64,000 nucleotides of DNA from Muscardinus avellanarius (GCA_963383645.1 OY726569.1:73820635-73884634); one strand, 5' to 3'; counted from the first letter of the stretch, positions 32,615 to 42,958 are shown. The notes: generated by a model from the letters alone, not told the origin. Numbers and translations: made by a program.

Positions 32615-32716
32615 TCAAAGTCCTAGGTGATCCTCTTGTCGCAGCCTCTGCAGTAGATGGGAGTACACACACCAACCAATGTGCTGGCCTTTTTTTTTTT
32701 GTTGTTGTTGTTGTTT
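32615..32716 (-). repeat. Degenerate 7SL-like SINE and (GTT)n
   Basis: 'gtgatcctcttgtcgcagc', 'agtagatgggagtacac' and 'tgtgctggcc' resemble a minus head; T12 and five GTT units follow. Confidence 0.5.
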
Positions 32717-32776
32717 TTCTAAAATGATACAATCCTTAGGCCCATGATTAAAACTTCTCTAAAGAAAACCCAAATT

Positions 32777-32988
32777 AGCCGGGTGTGGTGGCACATGCTT
32801 GTAATCCCTGCGCTTGGGAGGCGGAGACAGGAGTATTGCGCAGTTTCGAAGCCAGCCTCGCTGGCTTAAGAGACCCTGTTTCCAAGTAAAAATATTAAAA
32901 AATAGGTCTGGGAGTGTAGCCCAGAGGTAGAAGGGTTTCCAGGAACCCCAGTACAAAAAAAAAAAAAAAAAAAAAAAGAAAGAAAGAA
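32777..32988 (+). repeat. Composite SINE, class B
   Basis: Full-length. Duplication 'aaaacccaaatt' (32765-32776) / same from 32989. Confidence 0.93.
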
Positions 32989-33001
32989 AACAAAACCCAA
33001 A

Positions 33002-33243
33002 TTGTTGGGCAACAAACCTGCTGAGAAAAACTCATTGTGATCTGTGACTGAGCAGATTATTATAAACATGATTCACTAGTAAGTTTCTCTGGCTTGAAAT
33101 ATATTTACGAGTTCAGTATATTTGTTGAATATCCAGAAATTTAATTGAGGTTAGTAGAAGGGCTTGATTAAATATCTGATAAGGAGATCTTTACATAAAC
33201 AGATGACATATGCAGTCTTTCTAAGAAGTAAAATGGATGGCAG
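33002..33243. other. Unassigned intronic DNA
   Basis: Nothing recognised. Confidence 0.4.
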
Positions 33244-33256
33244 GCAATGCAGCATT

Positions 33257-33478
33257 TTGTTTTGTGGTATTGGGGGTTGAACCCAGGGGCATTCTACCTC
33301 TGAGCTACACCCCCAGCCCTATTTTATTCTTTATTTTGAAACAGGGCCTCACCAAGTTGTGGAGAGTCTCCACAGAGAAACCCTCTGTGGGTTGCAAAGG
33401 CTGGCCTTAAACCCGCGATCCTACTGTCTCAGCCTCCTTAGGACTGGGATTACAGGCAGGAGCCACTGCACCCTGCTC
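33257..33478 (-). repeat. Composite SINE, class O
   Basis: 'gtggtattgggggttgaac' to 'gcaccctgct', with an inverted 'ctccacagagaaaccctctg' insertion in the middle. Flanks 'caatgcagcatttt' / 'caatgcaatgtttc'. Confidence 0.87.
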
Positions 33479-34328
33479 AATGCAATGTTTCTAATTGTTG
33501 TCTTCCAGAATAGGAACATGCCCAGAACTAACACATTTTCAAGCTTAGGTTATTGCTTTTGGCCAACACATCCCAAGAACTACACAGGATCAAACCATAT
33601 CCCAGAGTGAATTAGGCAGTACTATAGCAGGAATCTTCAAGGACACTCATGACATTCTCACAGGATTGAGGACTCAATATTTAGTCACTGAAGTTCATCA
33701 GATGGCCTGACTTTTCAAAATCCTCCTTTACTACGAGTTTTAGAAAATAGAGATGAATTTGGTAAGCAGCTATTTAATCTTCATTGCACACTGCATCAGC
33801 CCTGACCTCACAGTATATAAAACTGGGGAGAGTTCAATGAACAGTGGTTGGCAAAAGAAGAAAGAAGCAAGGGGAAGGAGGTACGTGGAGATGGCAGTTG
33901 CTACAGCAACAATGCAGAAGGAGTAGGTGGGAAGATACGTAGGTAAACAGGCAGCTCTTAATGGCAGAAGAAACTGGGGTGGGTGCACTGAGTGCTAGGT
34001 AACAAGGCCACAAAGCTAGAGAAATGTTAGGAAATAAGCAAAGTCTGAAAAAAATTTAAACAGAAGAGGGTCAGAAAATAAAAACCATAATTTAGTATTT
34101 TCTAAAAAGAACTCTTATGCAAAGAATTAAAAACAAGAGAGGAAGGTCAAGGAAAGAACTCTCTTTACACTGCTGACCAATGAGAGGAAATCAACTTGCT
34201 TCATATAGGAGCCACTCACTGAGAATGCACCCCAAACCAAACTCACCTCTGGGTGGCAACAATACGAAAGACTCAGAACAAAGGCTTTAAATATTTTTAC
34301 AATAACCCTTTGTAAGAAATAAACTTTA
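33479..34328. other. Unassigned intronic DNA
   Basis: Nothing recognised. Confidence 0.5.
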
Positions 34329-34541
34329 AGCCAGGCGTGGTGGCTCACGCTTGTAATCCCAACATTTGGGAGGCTGAGACCAGAGGATTGTGGTTTGCGG
34401 ACAGCCTCAGCTACTTAGTGAGGCCTTTTGCAGCTCATTGAGACCTGGTTTCAAAATACAGAATAAAAAATAGGGCAGGGGGTGTAACTCAGAGGTCGAA
34501 TGCCCCTGGGTTCCATCCCCAGACCCACAAAATAAATAAAT
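34329..34541 (+). repeat. Composite SINE, class A
   Basis: 'agccaggcgtggtggctc' to 'ccagacccac' with AAAT tail. Confidence 0.92.
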
Positions 34542-34634
34542 TAATTAATTTTATACCACATTCCAGTATACCCACATTAATTTAGCATAAACTCATTAAG
34601 CAATGATTACAACCTACTAATATTATGTTGTTGT

Positions 34635-34832
34635 TTTTTGTAGTACTAGGAATTGAACCCAAAAACATTCTACCTTTGAGCTACACTCCCAAACCTATGT
34701 TATTTTTTTATCTTGAAACAGAGTCTTGCTAAGTTCAGAGGGCACTGCTTACTTACTGAGGCTGGCTGTGAACCTGGATCTTCCTGTCTCAGCCTCCCAA
34801 GAGGATTACAAGCATACGCCATCATCATCACT
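34635..34832 (-). repeat. Composite SINE, class O
   Basis: 'gtagtactaggaattgaacc' to 'acgccatcatcatcac'. Confidence 0.84.
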
Positions 34833-34902
34833 TCTGCTATAGGGCATTTGCAGATTCTGTAGCCTTGAAATGTTCCTATCAAATATGAGTTATATCTTTT
34901 CT

Positions 34903-35150
34903 TTTTCCTCTCTTTCTTTCCTTTCCTTTCCTTTTCTTTTTTTTCGGGGGGGGGGTGTATTGAGGATTGAACTCAGGGGCATTCTGCCACTGACTACAAC
35001 CCCAGACCTATTTTTTATTTTTAACTTGAAACAGGGTCTCATTAGGTTGGTAAGAATCTCACTACTTGCTGAGGCTGTCCTCAAACCTGTGATCCTCCTG
35101 TCTCAGCCTCCCAAGTACTGAAATTACGGGAGAGCGCCACCAAGCCTGGC
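34903..35150 (-). repeat. Pyrimidine run and composite SINE, class O
   Basis: (TTTCC)n to 34945, G10, then 'tgtattgaggattgaactc' to 'caccaagcctggct'. Confidence 0.86.
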
Positions 35151-35174
35151 TGAGTTATCTCTTTCCTCTTTGTA

Positions 35175-35240
35175 TTCCAAGTGCTTATCCAGTGCCAGGA
35201 ACATAATAGGCATTCAGCAAATAGTTGAGAAAATGATCTA
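35175..35240 (+). repeat. MIR 3' end remnant
   Basis: 'ccagtgccaggaacataat' followed by 'aggcattcagcaaatag' matches the MIR end. Confidence 0.6.
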
Positions 35241-35353
35241 ATAGATCATGAACAGAAGTATAAAAAACTGACTTAGAACGCTAAGGAAGGAAAAAAAATT
35301 CCACCAAGGTTCACATGGCTCCTGACATGTCTGCCCACATCACCCAATTTTGA

Positions 35354-35548
35354 AGCTGGGCATGGTGGTACATGCCTGTAATCTCAGTATTTAGGTTGAG
35401 AAGATTGGAGGTTTGAAGCCAACCTCAGCAACTTAGGCCCTTTGCAACTTAGTGAGATCCTGTTTCAAACTAAAAAATAATATAGGGCTTAGGGTATAAC
35501 TTTGAAGTAGAATGTCCCTGAGTTCAATCCCTAGTACCACACATAAAC
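35354..35548 (+). repeat. Composite SINE, class O
   Basis: 'agctgggcatggtggtac' to 'ccctagtaccacac'. Confidence 0.87.
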
Positions 35549-35719
35549 AAAAATAATCTTGAGAGGCAAACCGTAGAGAAGTATAAAGTCAGAGAAACAG
35601 CAGTAGTCCTCTTCCATAGGTGCAGAACTGTGGCCCACAAAAGTAATTTGACAATGGTCATGCAGGTCTCTTCCTCTTCACAAGACACCACCATACATCT
35701 GCTTTTTAAATCTTATTTA

Positions 35720-35905
35720 TTTATGGTACTGGCAATTGAACCCAGAGGCATTCTACCTCTGAGCTATACCTCTCGCCCTAGTTTTTATATTTGAAACAGG
35801 GTCTCACTAAGTTGTGGAGGGCCTCACTAAATTGCTGAGGCTGGCTGTGAACCTGTGATCTTCCTGTCTTAGCCTCCCAAATACTGGGATTACCACACCT
35901 GCCTT
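35720..35905 (-). repeat. Composite SINE, class O
   Basis: 'tggtactggcaattgaacc' to 'ttaccacacctgcc'. Confidence 0.86.
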
Positions 35906-35953
35906 CGTCCATCTGCTAGTCATGTAATAGTGGCCAACAAAAATTAAGAATTT

Positions 35954-36113
35954 AGCCAGATGCATTGGCACATGCCTGTAATCCCTGGGATTTGAAATCT
36001 CTGAGATTGGAAGAATTGGAAGCTAGAGGCCAGCCTGGGAAAGTGAGACTGAGATGCGGTCACATAATAAAATAGTATAAAAAGGACAGGATAGAGCTCA
36101 GAGGTAGTTAGTT
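35954..36113 (+). repeat. Degenerate SINE, class O
   Basis: 'agccagatgcattggcac', 'gaggccagcctgggaaag', 'agctcagaggtag'. Confidence 0.7.
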
Positions 36114-36120
36114 TTCATCT

Positions 36121-36254
36121 TTATTTTTTGTGGTACTGAGTATGAAACTCAGGGACTTTCTACCTTTGGGCTACATTCCAGACCTATTTTATATTTTATT
36201 TGGATATAGGGTCTAAGTTGCTGAGAGCCTCACTAAGTGGCTGAGGCTGGCCAC
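36121..36254 (-). repeat. Composite SINE, class C, truncated
   Basis: 'tgtggtactgagtatgaaac' to 'gaggctggccac'; the head is replaced by the next SINE. Confidence 0.85.
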
Positions 36255-36459
36255 TTTTTTTTTTTTTTTTTTTTGGTGGTACTGGGGATGGAACCCAGAT
36301 ACATTCAACTTCCAAGCTACACCTCCTGCCCTATTTTGCATTATTTTATTTTGAAACAGGGTCTCACTAAGTTGTGGAGGGCCTCACTAAGTAGCTGAGG
36401 GTGTGCATGAACTGCAATCCTCCGGTTTCAGCCTCCTGAATGCTGGGATTACAAGCCTG
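36255..36459 (-). repeat. Composite SINE, class A
   Basis: T22, 'tggtactggggatggaac' to 'gggattacaagcctg'; the head end runs into (TATG)n. Confidence 0.9.
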
Positions 36460-36498
36460 TATGTATGTATGTATGTATGTATGTATGTATGTATGTAT
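36459..36498. repeat. (TATG)n microsatellite
   Basis: About 10 TATG units. Confidence 0.93.
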
Positions 36499-36507
36499 TT
36501 ACTTATT

Positions 36508-36690
36508 GTTAATATTTTGGTGGTACTGGGGATGGAACCCTTCTACTTCCGAGCTATACTCCCAGACCTATTTTATATTTTATTTAGAAACAGGGTCTCT
36601 TAAGCCAGCAAGGCTGGCTTCAAACCTGCGTGATCCTTCTGTCTCTGCCTCCCAAGTGCAGGATTACAAGCGTGCGCCACCACGCCAGGC
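36508..36690 (-). repeat. Composite SINE, class B
   Basis: 'aagccagcaaggctggctt' hairpin-like segment, ends 'ccaccacgccaggc'; the 3' tail region is shortened. Confidence 0.9.
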
Positions 36691-36699
36691 AAGCCTTTT

Positions 36700-36824
36700 T
36701 TTATTTTTAAAACAGGGTCTCACTGAGTTGCAAAGGGCCTCACTAAGTAGCTGAGAACCGCACTCCTCTGGTCTCCGCCTCTCAAATTCTGGGATTACAA
36801 GCGTGCACCACCATGCCCAGATTT
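36700..36824 (-). repeat. SINE fragment, class A 7SL-like half
   Basis: 'aaaacagggtctcactgag' to 'accatgcccagat'; no tRNA-like half. Confidence 0.82.
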
Positions 36825-36916
36825 GTTTTCATCTTCAAATTATATTATTGCATGAATATTCTATGAATGGATCCAAGCAGCAAGCATTCTTTTAGATTGG
36901 CATTTTTATTTTTTTT

Positions 36917-37073
36917 TATTTTTTTGGTGGTACTGGGTATTAAACCCAGGAACATTCTACCTCTGAGCTACACCTTCAGCCCTATTTTATTTGTTATTAT
37001 GAAACAGGGTCTTGCTAAATTCCTGAGGCTGGCCTTCTGTCTCAGATTATAGGCCAGAGCCACAGCACCCAGC
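36917..37073 (-). repeat. Composite SINE, class O, internally deleted
   Basis: 'tggtactgggtattaaaccc' to 'cacagcacccagc'. Confidence 0.82.
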
Positions 37074-37612
37074 AAGAATTATTTAAAAGTTTAATAGTTA
37101 CTCAAAATGTTTAACAAAGAATTACCATATGACCTATTTCCAACTCCTACATATATATGCCCAAATGAATTAAAAACTTACTAAACCAAATACTTGCTAA
37201 AATTGTTAATACAGCATTACTCACAATAGCTGAAGATAAGTCAATCCTTATAACCATCCATGAATTAATCGATAAAAAAATGTGAATATCCACACAACTG
37301 AAATATCACTCATCCATAACACGGAATCATCTATAACATGGATGAATCTTAAAACATGCTAAATTAAAGAAGCCAGACAAAAGGTCACATACTACAGGAA
37401 ATAGTCAGTATAGATAACTCTATAAAGATAGCAAATCACTGGGAGCCAGGGACTAGAGGGAGGGAGCAACATTCTGTGGAGTAACTGTTTATTCTGTGGA
37501 GTAACTGTTTAATGGGTTTAGGTTTTATTTGTGGGTAATCTTTGAATAAGGCAGATATGGTGGTTGCACAATATCATAAATGTGCTAAAATACCACTGAA
37601 CTGTTCACTTTA

Positions 37613-37949
37613 TTTATTTTTTAATTTTTTATTGGTGCACTGTATTCATACGTCATAGTGGGATGCAAAAAACGTTTGTAGACATACATGCATGCATTGC
37701 CCAGTCAGCACCCATCTGATCCCCACCCCATTCCCTCCCCATCCCTCCTTCCCATGCTTGGCTTAGTGGTTGACATCTAGTATTATAGCAATTTACCCAA
37801 AATTAAAAATGATAATCTCACATAACAGTTTCATTTGTCTGATACCAAGCTTTTGATAACTTAAAGATAACATTTTAATATTTCTTTTTGCTTTCTTTCT
37901 TACCAGAGAATATTTTTTTTTCTTTTTTTTTAATTTTTTTTTTTTTCTT
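37613..37949 (-). mobile_element. Second copy of the HAL1-like 3' end, 5'-truncated
   Basis: Reverse complement matches 25984-26319 closely along its whole length, including the 160-bp part that the L1 at 19869 lacks ('ggtatcagacaaatgaaac', 'gtgagattatcatttttaat'). Duplication 'gaactgttcacttta' (37598-37612, 37950-37964). Truncated at the A-rich start of the 3' segment, so it does not show whether ORF1 was attached. Confidence 0.88.
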
Positions 37950-37979
37950 GAACTGTTCACTTTAAAATGGTTAATTTTA

Positions 37980-38199
37980 AGCTGGGCATGGTGGTGTACG
38001 CTTGTAATCCCCGTGCTTGGGAGGCTGAGACAGGAGGATCGCACGGGTTCAAAGACAGCCTCAGCTACTTAGTGAGGCTCTCAGCAACTTAGTGAGACCC
38101 TGTTTCCAAATAAAATATAAAAAAAAGGTCTGGGAGTATAGCCCGGAGGTAGAAAGCCTCTGGATTCCACCCCCAGTACCACCAAAAAAAAAAAAGGTT
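37980..38199 (+). repeat. Composite SINE, class C
   Basis: Full-length. Duplication 'ggttaatttta' (37969-37979) / 'ggttaatttta' from 38198. Confidence 0.93.
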
Positions 38200-38280
38200 A
38201 ATTTTATGTAAATTCCACCTTAAAATTTTTCTAAATTATCTTTTAGAGATATAACGTATTTATAAGCCAGACATGGCGAA

Positions 38281-38499
38281 TTGGGCATGGTGGTGCACAC
38301 TTGTAATCCCAGTATTTGGGAGGCTGAGTCAGGAGGATCGCAGTTCACGGACAGCCTCAGCTACTTAGTGAGGTCCTTTGCAACTCAGAGACCCTGTTTC
38401 AAAATAAAGAAAAAAAAAATAGGACTGGGGGTGTAGCTGGGAGGTAGAATGCCCCTGGGTTCCATCCCCAGTACTGCAAAATGAATGAATGAACGAACA
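38281..38499 (+). repeat. Composite SINE, class A/O
   Basis: 'attgggcatggtggtgcac' to 'ccccagtactgc' with (AATG)n tail. Confidence 0.9.
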
Positions 38500-38693
38500 C
38501 CAGGCATATGGTATATGCCTCTAATCCCAGTACTTAGATGAGAGGATGACAGGTTCAAGATTAGCCTTAGCAACTCAAAAGACTCAGCAACCAATAAGAG
38601 CCTGTTTCAAAACAAAAACTTAAAAAAGTTCTAGGGGTTGTAGCCCAGAGGTAAAATGCCCCCTGGGTTCAACCCCCATATCCCCCACCCCAG
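38500..38693 (+). repeat. Composite SINE, class O
   Basis: 'accaggcatatggtatatg' to 'gggttcaacccccat'. Confidence 0.83.
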
Positions 38694-38885
38694 ACAGTAT
38701 TTATAAAGGAAATAATACAGTGCTATATGAAAGTTAAATCCAAATAATTGGAGAAGTGTTGTATATCAGTAATAAAACAAGATCAATTAAAACATGGTTG
38801 ACAATTATTGAAGCTAGGTGCTAGGTACAAGAGTTTATTTTACTGCTCCTTTTTATATATTTGAAAATTTACCATAGATATTTTT

Positions 38886-39094
38886 TCTGTGTGTGGAACT
38901 GGGGGGATGACATCCAGGGGCATTCTATCTCTAAGCTATACCCCTAGTCTTAGGTTTTATTCTTTATTTGAAACAAGGTCTCACTAAGTTGCAGAGGGCC
39001 TCTCTAAGTAGCTGAGGCTGGCCATGAACTTGTGATCCTCCTGTCTCAGCCTCCCAAGTACTGGGATTACAAGCATGCGCCACCACACCTGGAG
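38886..39094 (-). repeat. Composite SINE, class A/O
   Basis: 'gtgtggaactggggggatg' to 'ccaccacacctgga'. Confidence 0.88.
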
Positions 39095-39489
39095 TTATGA
39101 AATATTTTTAAAAGAAACAATTACCATTCAATTTTAAAATAAGAAAGTCCACTTGATTTAGGGTTTGGTATCACCTCCTCTTAAGTAATTAGAATTAGGG
39201 AGTATTATAGAACAGATATGAAAAGATACATGCTTCCAGGTCTCCCATCCATCCACTAGTTATCCCCCTAATGCTGTAGTCTGAAGATAAGTCTTTTAAG
39301 GGACTTTATTACAAATAATGAACATTATTACGAATAATGGTGTGAAGGAATACACCCAGAGAAGCTCTGGCCTAAAAGCCCAGTGACCGTGGGTCCAAGT
39401 GAACTTGGTAGCAAATTCAACACAGATCACTCTGAATAACCATAGCTTCCATTATTCAAGATAAAGAAAAATTGCTAAACCACCTGTAG
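39095..39489. other. Unassigned intronic DNA
   Basis: Nothing recognised. Confidence 0.45.
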
Positions 39490-39612
39490 TGTTTAAAAAT
39501 AGCAGATCCATAGAATCACAATTCAATCTCCAGGTATGGACTTCAGGAAGGAGCACATTAACAAACTATCCAGGTGATTCTGATGTTCCTTAAAGTTTGA
39601 GAATCACTAGGT
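39490..39612 (+). repeat. MER5-like hAT DNA transposon remnant
   Basis: 'atagaatcacaattcaatc', 'tatccaggtgattctgatg', 'aaagtttgagaatcac' match the 3' half of MER5 as I recall it. Confidence 0.65.
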
Positions 39613-39729
39613 TAGAATATCAAGAGCCTGGATTTCTCCAGAAGACAAAATTGATTCTATAGCTCCATCTTGTGGCCTAAAAGCTGGAAAACAATTTCAC
39701 TGAAAGGTGTTCAAAGGTCAGCAAGAACC

Positions 39730-39825
39730 TATCCATCTACCTATCTACCTATATCTATCTTTCTTCCTCCCTCTTCCTTCCTTCCTTCCTTCCTTCCTTC
39801 TTTCCTTTTCTTTTCTTTTCTTTTC

Positions 39826-39892
<67 letters not shown>

Positions 39893-39898
39893 TTTCTT
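39730..39898. repeat. (CTAT)n(TTCC)n(TTTC)n polypyrimidine tract
   Basis: About 135 bases of almost pure pyrimidine (39765-39898), mainly about 17 TTTC units. Confidence 0.95.
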
Positions 39899-40084
39899 GT
39901 GGTACTGGGGATGGGACCCGGGGGCACTGTACCTTTGGCCTACACATCCAACCCTCTTTTTTATTCTTTATTTTGAAACAGGGTCTCACTGAGTTGCAGA
40001 AAGCTTCACCAAGTAGCTAAAGCTGTCTGCAAATCATGACCCTCCTGTCTCAGCCTCCCAAATGTGTGCCACCACGCCCAGCTA
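39899..40084 (-). repeat. Composite SINE, class A
   Basis: 'gtggtactggggatgggac' to 'accacgcccagct'; slightly shortened head. Confidence 0.9.
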
Positions 40085-40205
40085 GCAAGAATATTTTTTC
40101 ATCTCCTCTAAAGATTTATTCTTTAGATAAATTTTGACCCATTCCATTACACTTAGGGATTACAGGTCCAAAACTATGGAAAGTTAGCTTTGAAAATTCA
40201 GACTA

Positions 40206-40348
40206 TAGTCAAATGTGGTGATACACACTTATTATCCCAGTACATAGAAGGCTGAGACAGGAGAATTTCAGGTTTAGGGACAGCCTCGGCAAGTAGTGAG
40301 ACGCTCACCAACCCAGCGAGACCCCGTTTCAAAATAAAAATAAGAGAG
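40206..40348 (+). repeat. Composite SINE, class O, tRNA-like half lost
   Basis: 'gtcaaatgtggtgatacac' to the linker 'caaaataaaaataagag', where a class C SINE abuts. Confidence 0.78.
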
Positions 40349-40557
40349 CCAGGCGTGGTGGCACATGCTTATAGTCCTAGTACTTGGGAGGCTGAGACAG
40401 GAAGATTATGCAGGTTCAAAGCCAGCCTTAGCTACTTAGTGAGGCTCTCATCAATGTAGTGAGACCCTGTTTCCAAATAAAATATAAAATAGGTCTGGCA
40501 GTGTAGCCTGGAGGTAGAAAGCCCCTAGATTCCATCCCCAGTACCACACAAAAAAAG
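40349..40557 (+). repeat. Composite SINE, class C
   Basis: 'agccaggcgtggtggcac' to 'ccccagtaccacac'. Confidence 0.92.
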
Positions 40558-40608
40558 TGATGATGACATTAAGACATTAATAATAAAAGCAAAGAAGAAA
40601 GGAATACA

Positions 40609-40798
40609 GTTGGGCATGGTGGCGCACGCTTATAATCCCAGCATTTGGGAGGGTGAGGCAGGAGGATCACAGTTCACGGACAGCCACAGCTACTTAGCAA
40701 GACCCCATTTCAAAAATAAAAAGACTAAAAACTAGGGCTGGGGGTGTAGCTCGGAGGTACAGTGCCCCTGGGTTCCATCCTCAGTACAAAAAAAAAAG
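40609..40798 (+). repeat. Composite SINE, class A
   Basis: 'agttgggcatggtggcgc' to 'ccatcctcagtac', A10 then G10. Confidence 0.9.
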
Positions 40799-40932
40799 GG
40801 GGGGGGGAACAGTGCTAGGGAGGAAATGAGGCTTTAAGAATTTCATGTGATGGAACACTTGCATGGGTATGCATGGCAAATGGGAGATGAAAAAAAGAGA
40901 AAAGAAGAGCTAATTAGAAGTCATACTGTTAT

Positions 40933-41038
40933 GTGCTCGCTTCAGCAGCACATATACTAAAAATTGGAACGATACAGAGAAGAATAGCAAGGCCCCTGTG
41001 CAAGGATGACACGCAAATTCGTGAAGCATTCCATATTT
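40933..41038 (+). pseudogene. RNU6P: U6 snRNA retropseudogene
   Basis: 106 nt matching U6 from GTGCTCGCTTC to the terminal TATTT, including 'ggaacgatacagagaaga' and the 'gatgacacgcaaattcgtg' core. Differences seen: an A for G at base 12, one extra A in the early A run, ATT to AAT after GAAG, ATG to AAG ('agcaaggcccc'), a C-to-T in 'cctgtgcaag', and 'gcattcc' for 'gcgttcc'. It is followed by A12 and flanked by 'agtcatactgttat' (40919-40932) / 'agtcataccgttat' (41051-41064). That is L1-machinery insertion of an RNA copy, not a transcribed U6 gene; no proximal sequence element or TATA was seen upstream. Confidence 0.96.
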
Positions 41039-41118
41039 AAAAAAAAAAAAAGTCATACCGTTATTAGAGCTAATCATTCTGACAACCAAACTCCAATGAG
41101 TCCCAGCTTTTCAGCTGT

Positions 41119-41120
<2 letters not shown>

Positions 41121-41168
<48 letters not shown>

Positions 41169-41367
41169 TGGTACTGAGGGTGGAACCCAGAGGCTTTCTA
41201 CCTCCGGGCTATACTCCCAGACCTTTTGTATATTTTATTTGGAAACAGGGTCTCACTAAGTTGCTGAAAGCCTCACTAAGTAGCTGAGGCTGGCTTCGAA
41301 CCCGTGCGATCCTCCTGTCTCAGCCTCCCAAGCATGGGGATTACAAGCGTGCGCCACCACGCCCGAC
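41121..41367 (-). repeat. Composite SINE, class C, young, long poly-T
   Basis: T47, 'ccagaggctttctacctcc' to 'caccacgcccga'. Duplication 'ttttcagctgtag' (41108-41120) / 'tttcagctgtag' (from 41369). Confidence 0.94.
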
Positions 41368-41504
41368 TTTCAGCTGTAGTTTTTTGTGTCATCTAAACTG
41401 CTGGGTCCTCCTGACCCTCTTTTCTTCCCCTCCTTTGGAAAGTTGTCTTTAATGGACAAATCATAGGGAAGGAGGTAAACATGTACTTGAACATACAGTG
41501 GCCC

Positions 41505-41964
41505 TGAGCCAGGAATGGTGACATACTCCTGTAATCCCTGTACTTGGAAGACAGGATGATGTCAGGTTCAAGGACAGCCTCAGCAAGTAGTGAGACTCTC
41601 ATCCACCCAGCAAGAAGACCCTATTTCCAAATAAAAAATAAAACTGGACTGGGGGTGTAGCTCAAAGGTAGAATACCTCTTGATTCAAGCTGGGCATGGT
41701 GGCGCACGCTTGTAATCCCAGCATTTGGGAGGCTGAGATCTGGAGGATCGCGGTTCACGGACAGCCTCAGCTACTTAGGGAGGCCCTCTGCAACTCGGTG
41801 AAACCCGGTTTCAAAATAAAGAATAAAAAATAGGGCAGGGGGTATAGCTCGGGGGTCAAGTGCCCCTGGGTTCCATCCCCAGACCCGCAAAAAAAAAAAA
41901 AAAAAAAAAAAAAACCCTCTTGATTCAATCCCCAATACCACAAAAAAAAAAAAAAAAAAAAAAA
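41505..41964 (+). repeat. Composite SINE, class O, split by a class A SINE
   Basis: Head to 'gaatacctcttgattcaa' (41688); resumes at 41916 with the same 13 bases 'cctcttgattcaa' and 'tccccaataccac', A23. Confidence 0.92.
41689..41915 (+). repeat. Composite SINE, class A, nested
   Basis: Exact 13-bp duplication (41676-41688, 41916-41928); inserted into the tRNA-like half of its host. Confidence 0.95.
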
Positions 41965-42011
41965 CAAATAATGACCCTGAATTTCTTTTTTTTTTTTTTT
42001 AACATATTCTA

Positions 42012-42182
42012 AGCTGGGCATGATGGCACATGCCTATAACCTCAGTCCTGGAGAGGCTGAGACAGGGCAATCATAGGTTTGAGGTCAGCCTCAGCAATTT
42101 AGTGAGACTTTGTTTCAAAATAAAAAATAAAATAGGGCTGGGGGATGTAGCTCAGAGGTAGAATGCCATGTTCAATTCCCAG
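42012..42182 (+). repeat. Composite SINE, class O
   Basis: 'agctgggcatgatggcac' to 'atgttcaattcccaga'. Its tail ((AC)n at 42405-42424) is displaced by the next insertion. Confidence 0.86.
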
Positions 42183-42366
42183 AAAGCCAATTACTTGGGA
42201 GGCTGAGATAGGAGGATCACATAGGTTCGAAACCAGTCTCAGCTACTAAGTGAGGCTATCAGCAACTTAATGAGACCTTGTTTCCAAATAAAATATAAAA
42301 TATAGAACTGTGGGTAGAAAGCCCCTTGGGTTCCATCCCCAGTACCACAAATAAATAAATAAATAA
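42183..42366 (+). repeat. Composite SINE, class C, 5'-truncated
   Basis: Starts at 'ttacttgggaggctgag'. Duplication 'aattcccaga' / 'aattcccagt'. (AAAT)n tail. Confidence 0.88.
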
Positions 42367-42424
42367 ATTCCCAGTAAAACAAACACACATGCACCCACAC
42401 GCATACACACACACACACACACAC

Positions 42425-42748
42425 CCTTACAACAATACAGTAAGACATTTGTTTCCAGCATTTGGCTATTAAGAATAAAGCAGCTGGGAATATTCTTGTG
42501 TATGTCTTTGGTACAAATATATACTCCTTTCTCTTAGGTATATCTAAGAGTGAGGTTGCAGAGTGACGTGGTTAGCTTTAGTAGATATGGACACATGTTT
42601 TTCCCTAATGGTTCTACCAATTTAGACCCACCTAAAACATCCTAATTTGCTGTAACCCCTGGTCAACACTATCAGTCTTTTTAATCTTAACCATCCTGGG
42701 TATATACTGATAAACTCATTGTGGTTGTTTTGTTTTCTTTTCTCTTTT
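42425..42748. other. Unassigned intronic DNA
   Basis: 'tttggctattaagaataaagc' followed by 'gagtgaggttgcagag' and 'atcctaatttgctgtaacc' hint at an old L1 antisense/3' piece, too decayed to call. Confidence 0.35.
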
Positions 42749-42958
42749 TTCTTTTTTTTTGGTGGTACTGGAGGTGGAACCCAGGGGCTTTCCTACCTCC
42801 CGACTATACTTCCAGACCTCTTTTTATTTGGAAACAGGGTCTCACTAAATTGCTGAGAGCCTCACCAAGTAGCTGAGGCTGGCTTTGAACCTGTGCGATC
42901 CTCCTGTCTCAGCCCCCCAAGTGCTGGGATTATAAGCGTGCACCACCACTCCCGGCTC
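42749..42958 (-). repeat. Composite SINE, class C
   Basis: 'tggtactggaggtggaac' to 'ccaccactcccggct'. Confidence 0.92.

Larger units (their letters stand above)
37090..38235 (+). repeat. Ancient L1 3' end, split twice
   Basis: 'ttaccatatgacctatttc', 'cagcattactcacaatagc', 'aacatggatgaatcttaaaa', 'aagaagccagacaaaaggtc', 'aatgggtttaggtttta', 'gaactgttcactttaaaatg' and 'ttaattttatgtaaattcc' follow the old-L1 3' end. Interrupted by 37613-37949 and 37980-38199. Contains a 20-base tandem duplication 'attctgtggagtaactgttt' (37472 and 37492). Confidence 0.8.

Noticed and set aside
37472..37511. 20-base tandem duplication 'attctgtggagtaactgttt' as a target-site duplication
   Set aside because: Nothing lies between the two copies; a local slippage event in the old L1.
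40933..41038. Functional U6 snRNA gene
   Set aside because: Several changes in conserved U6 positions, an A-tail and target-site duplications, and no upstream PSE/TATA: a retropseudogene.
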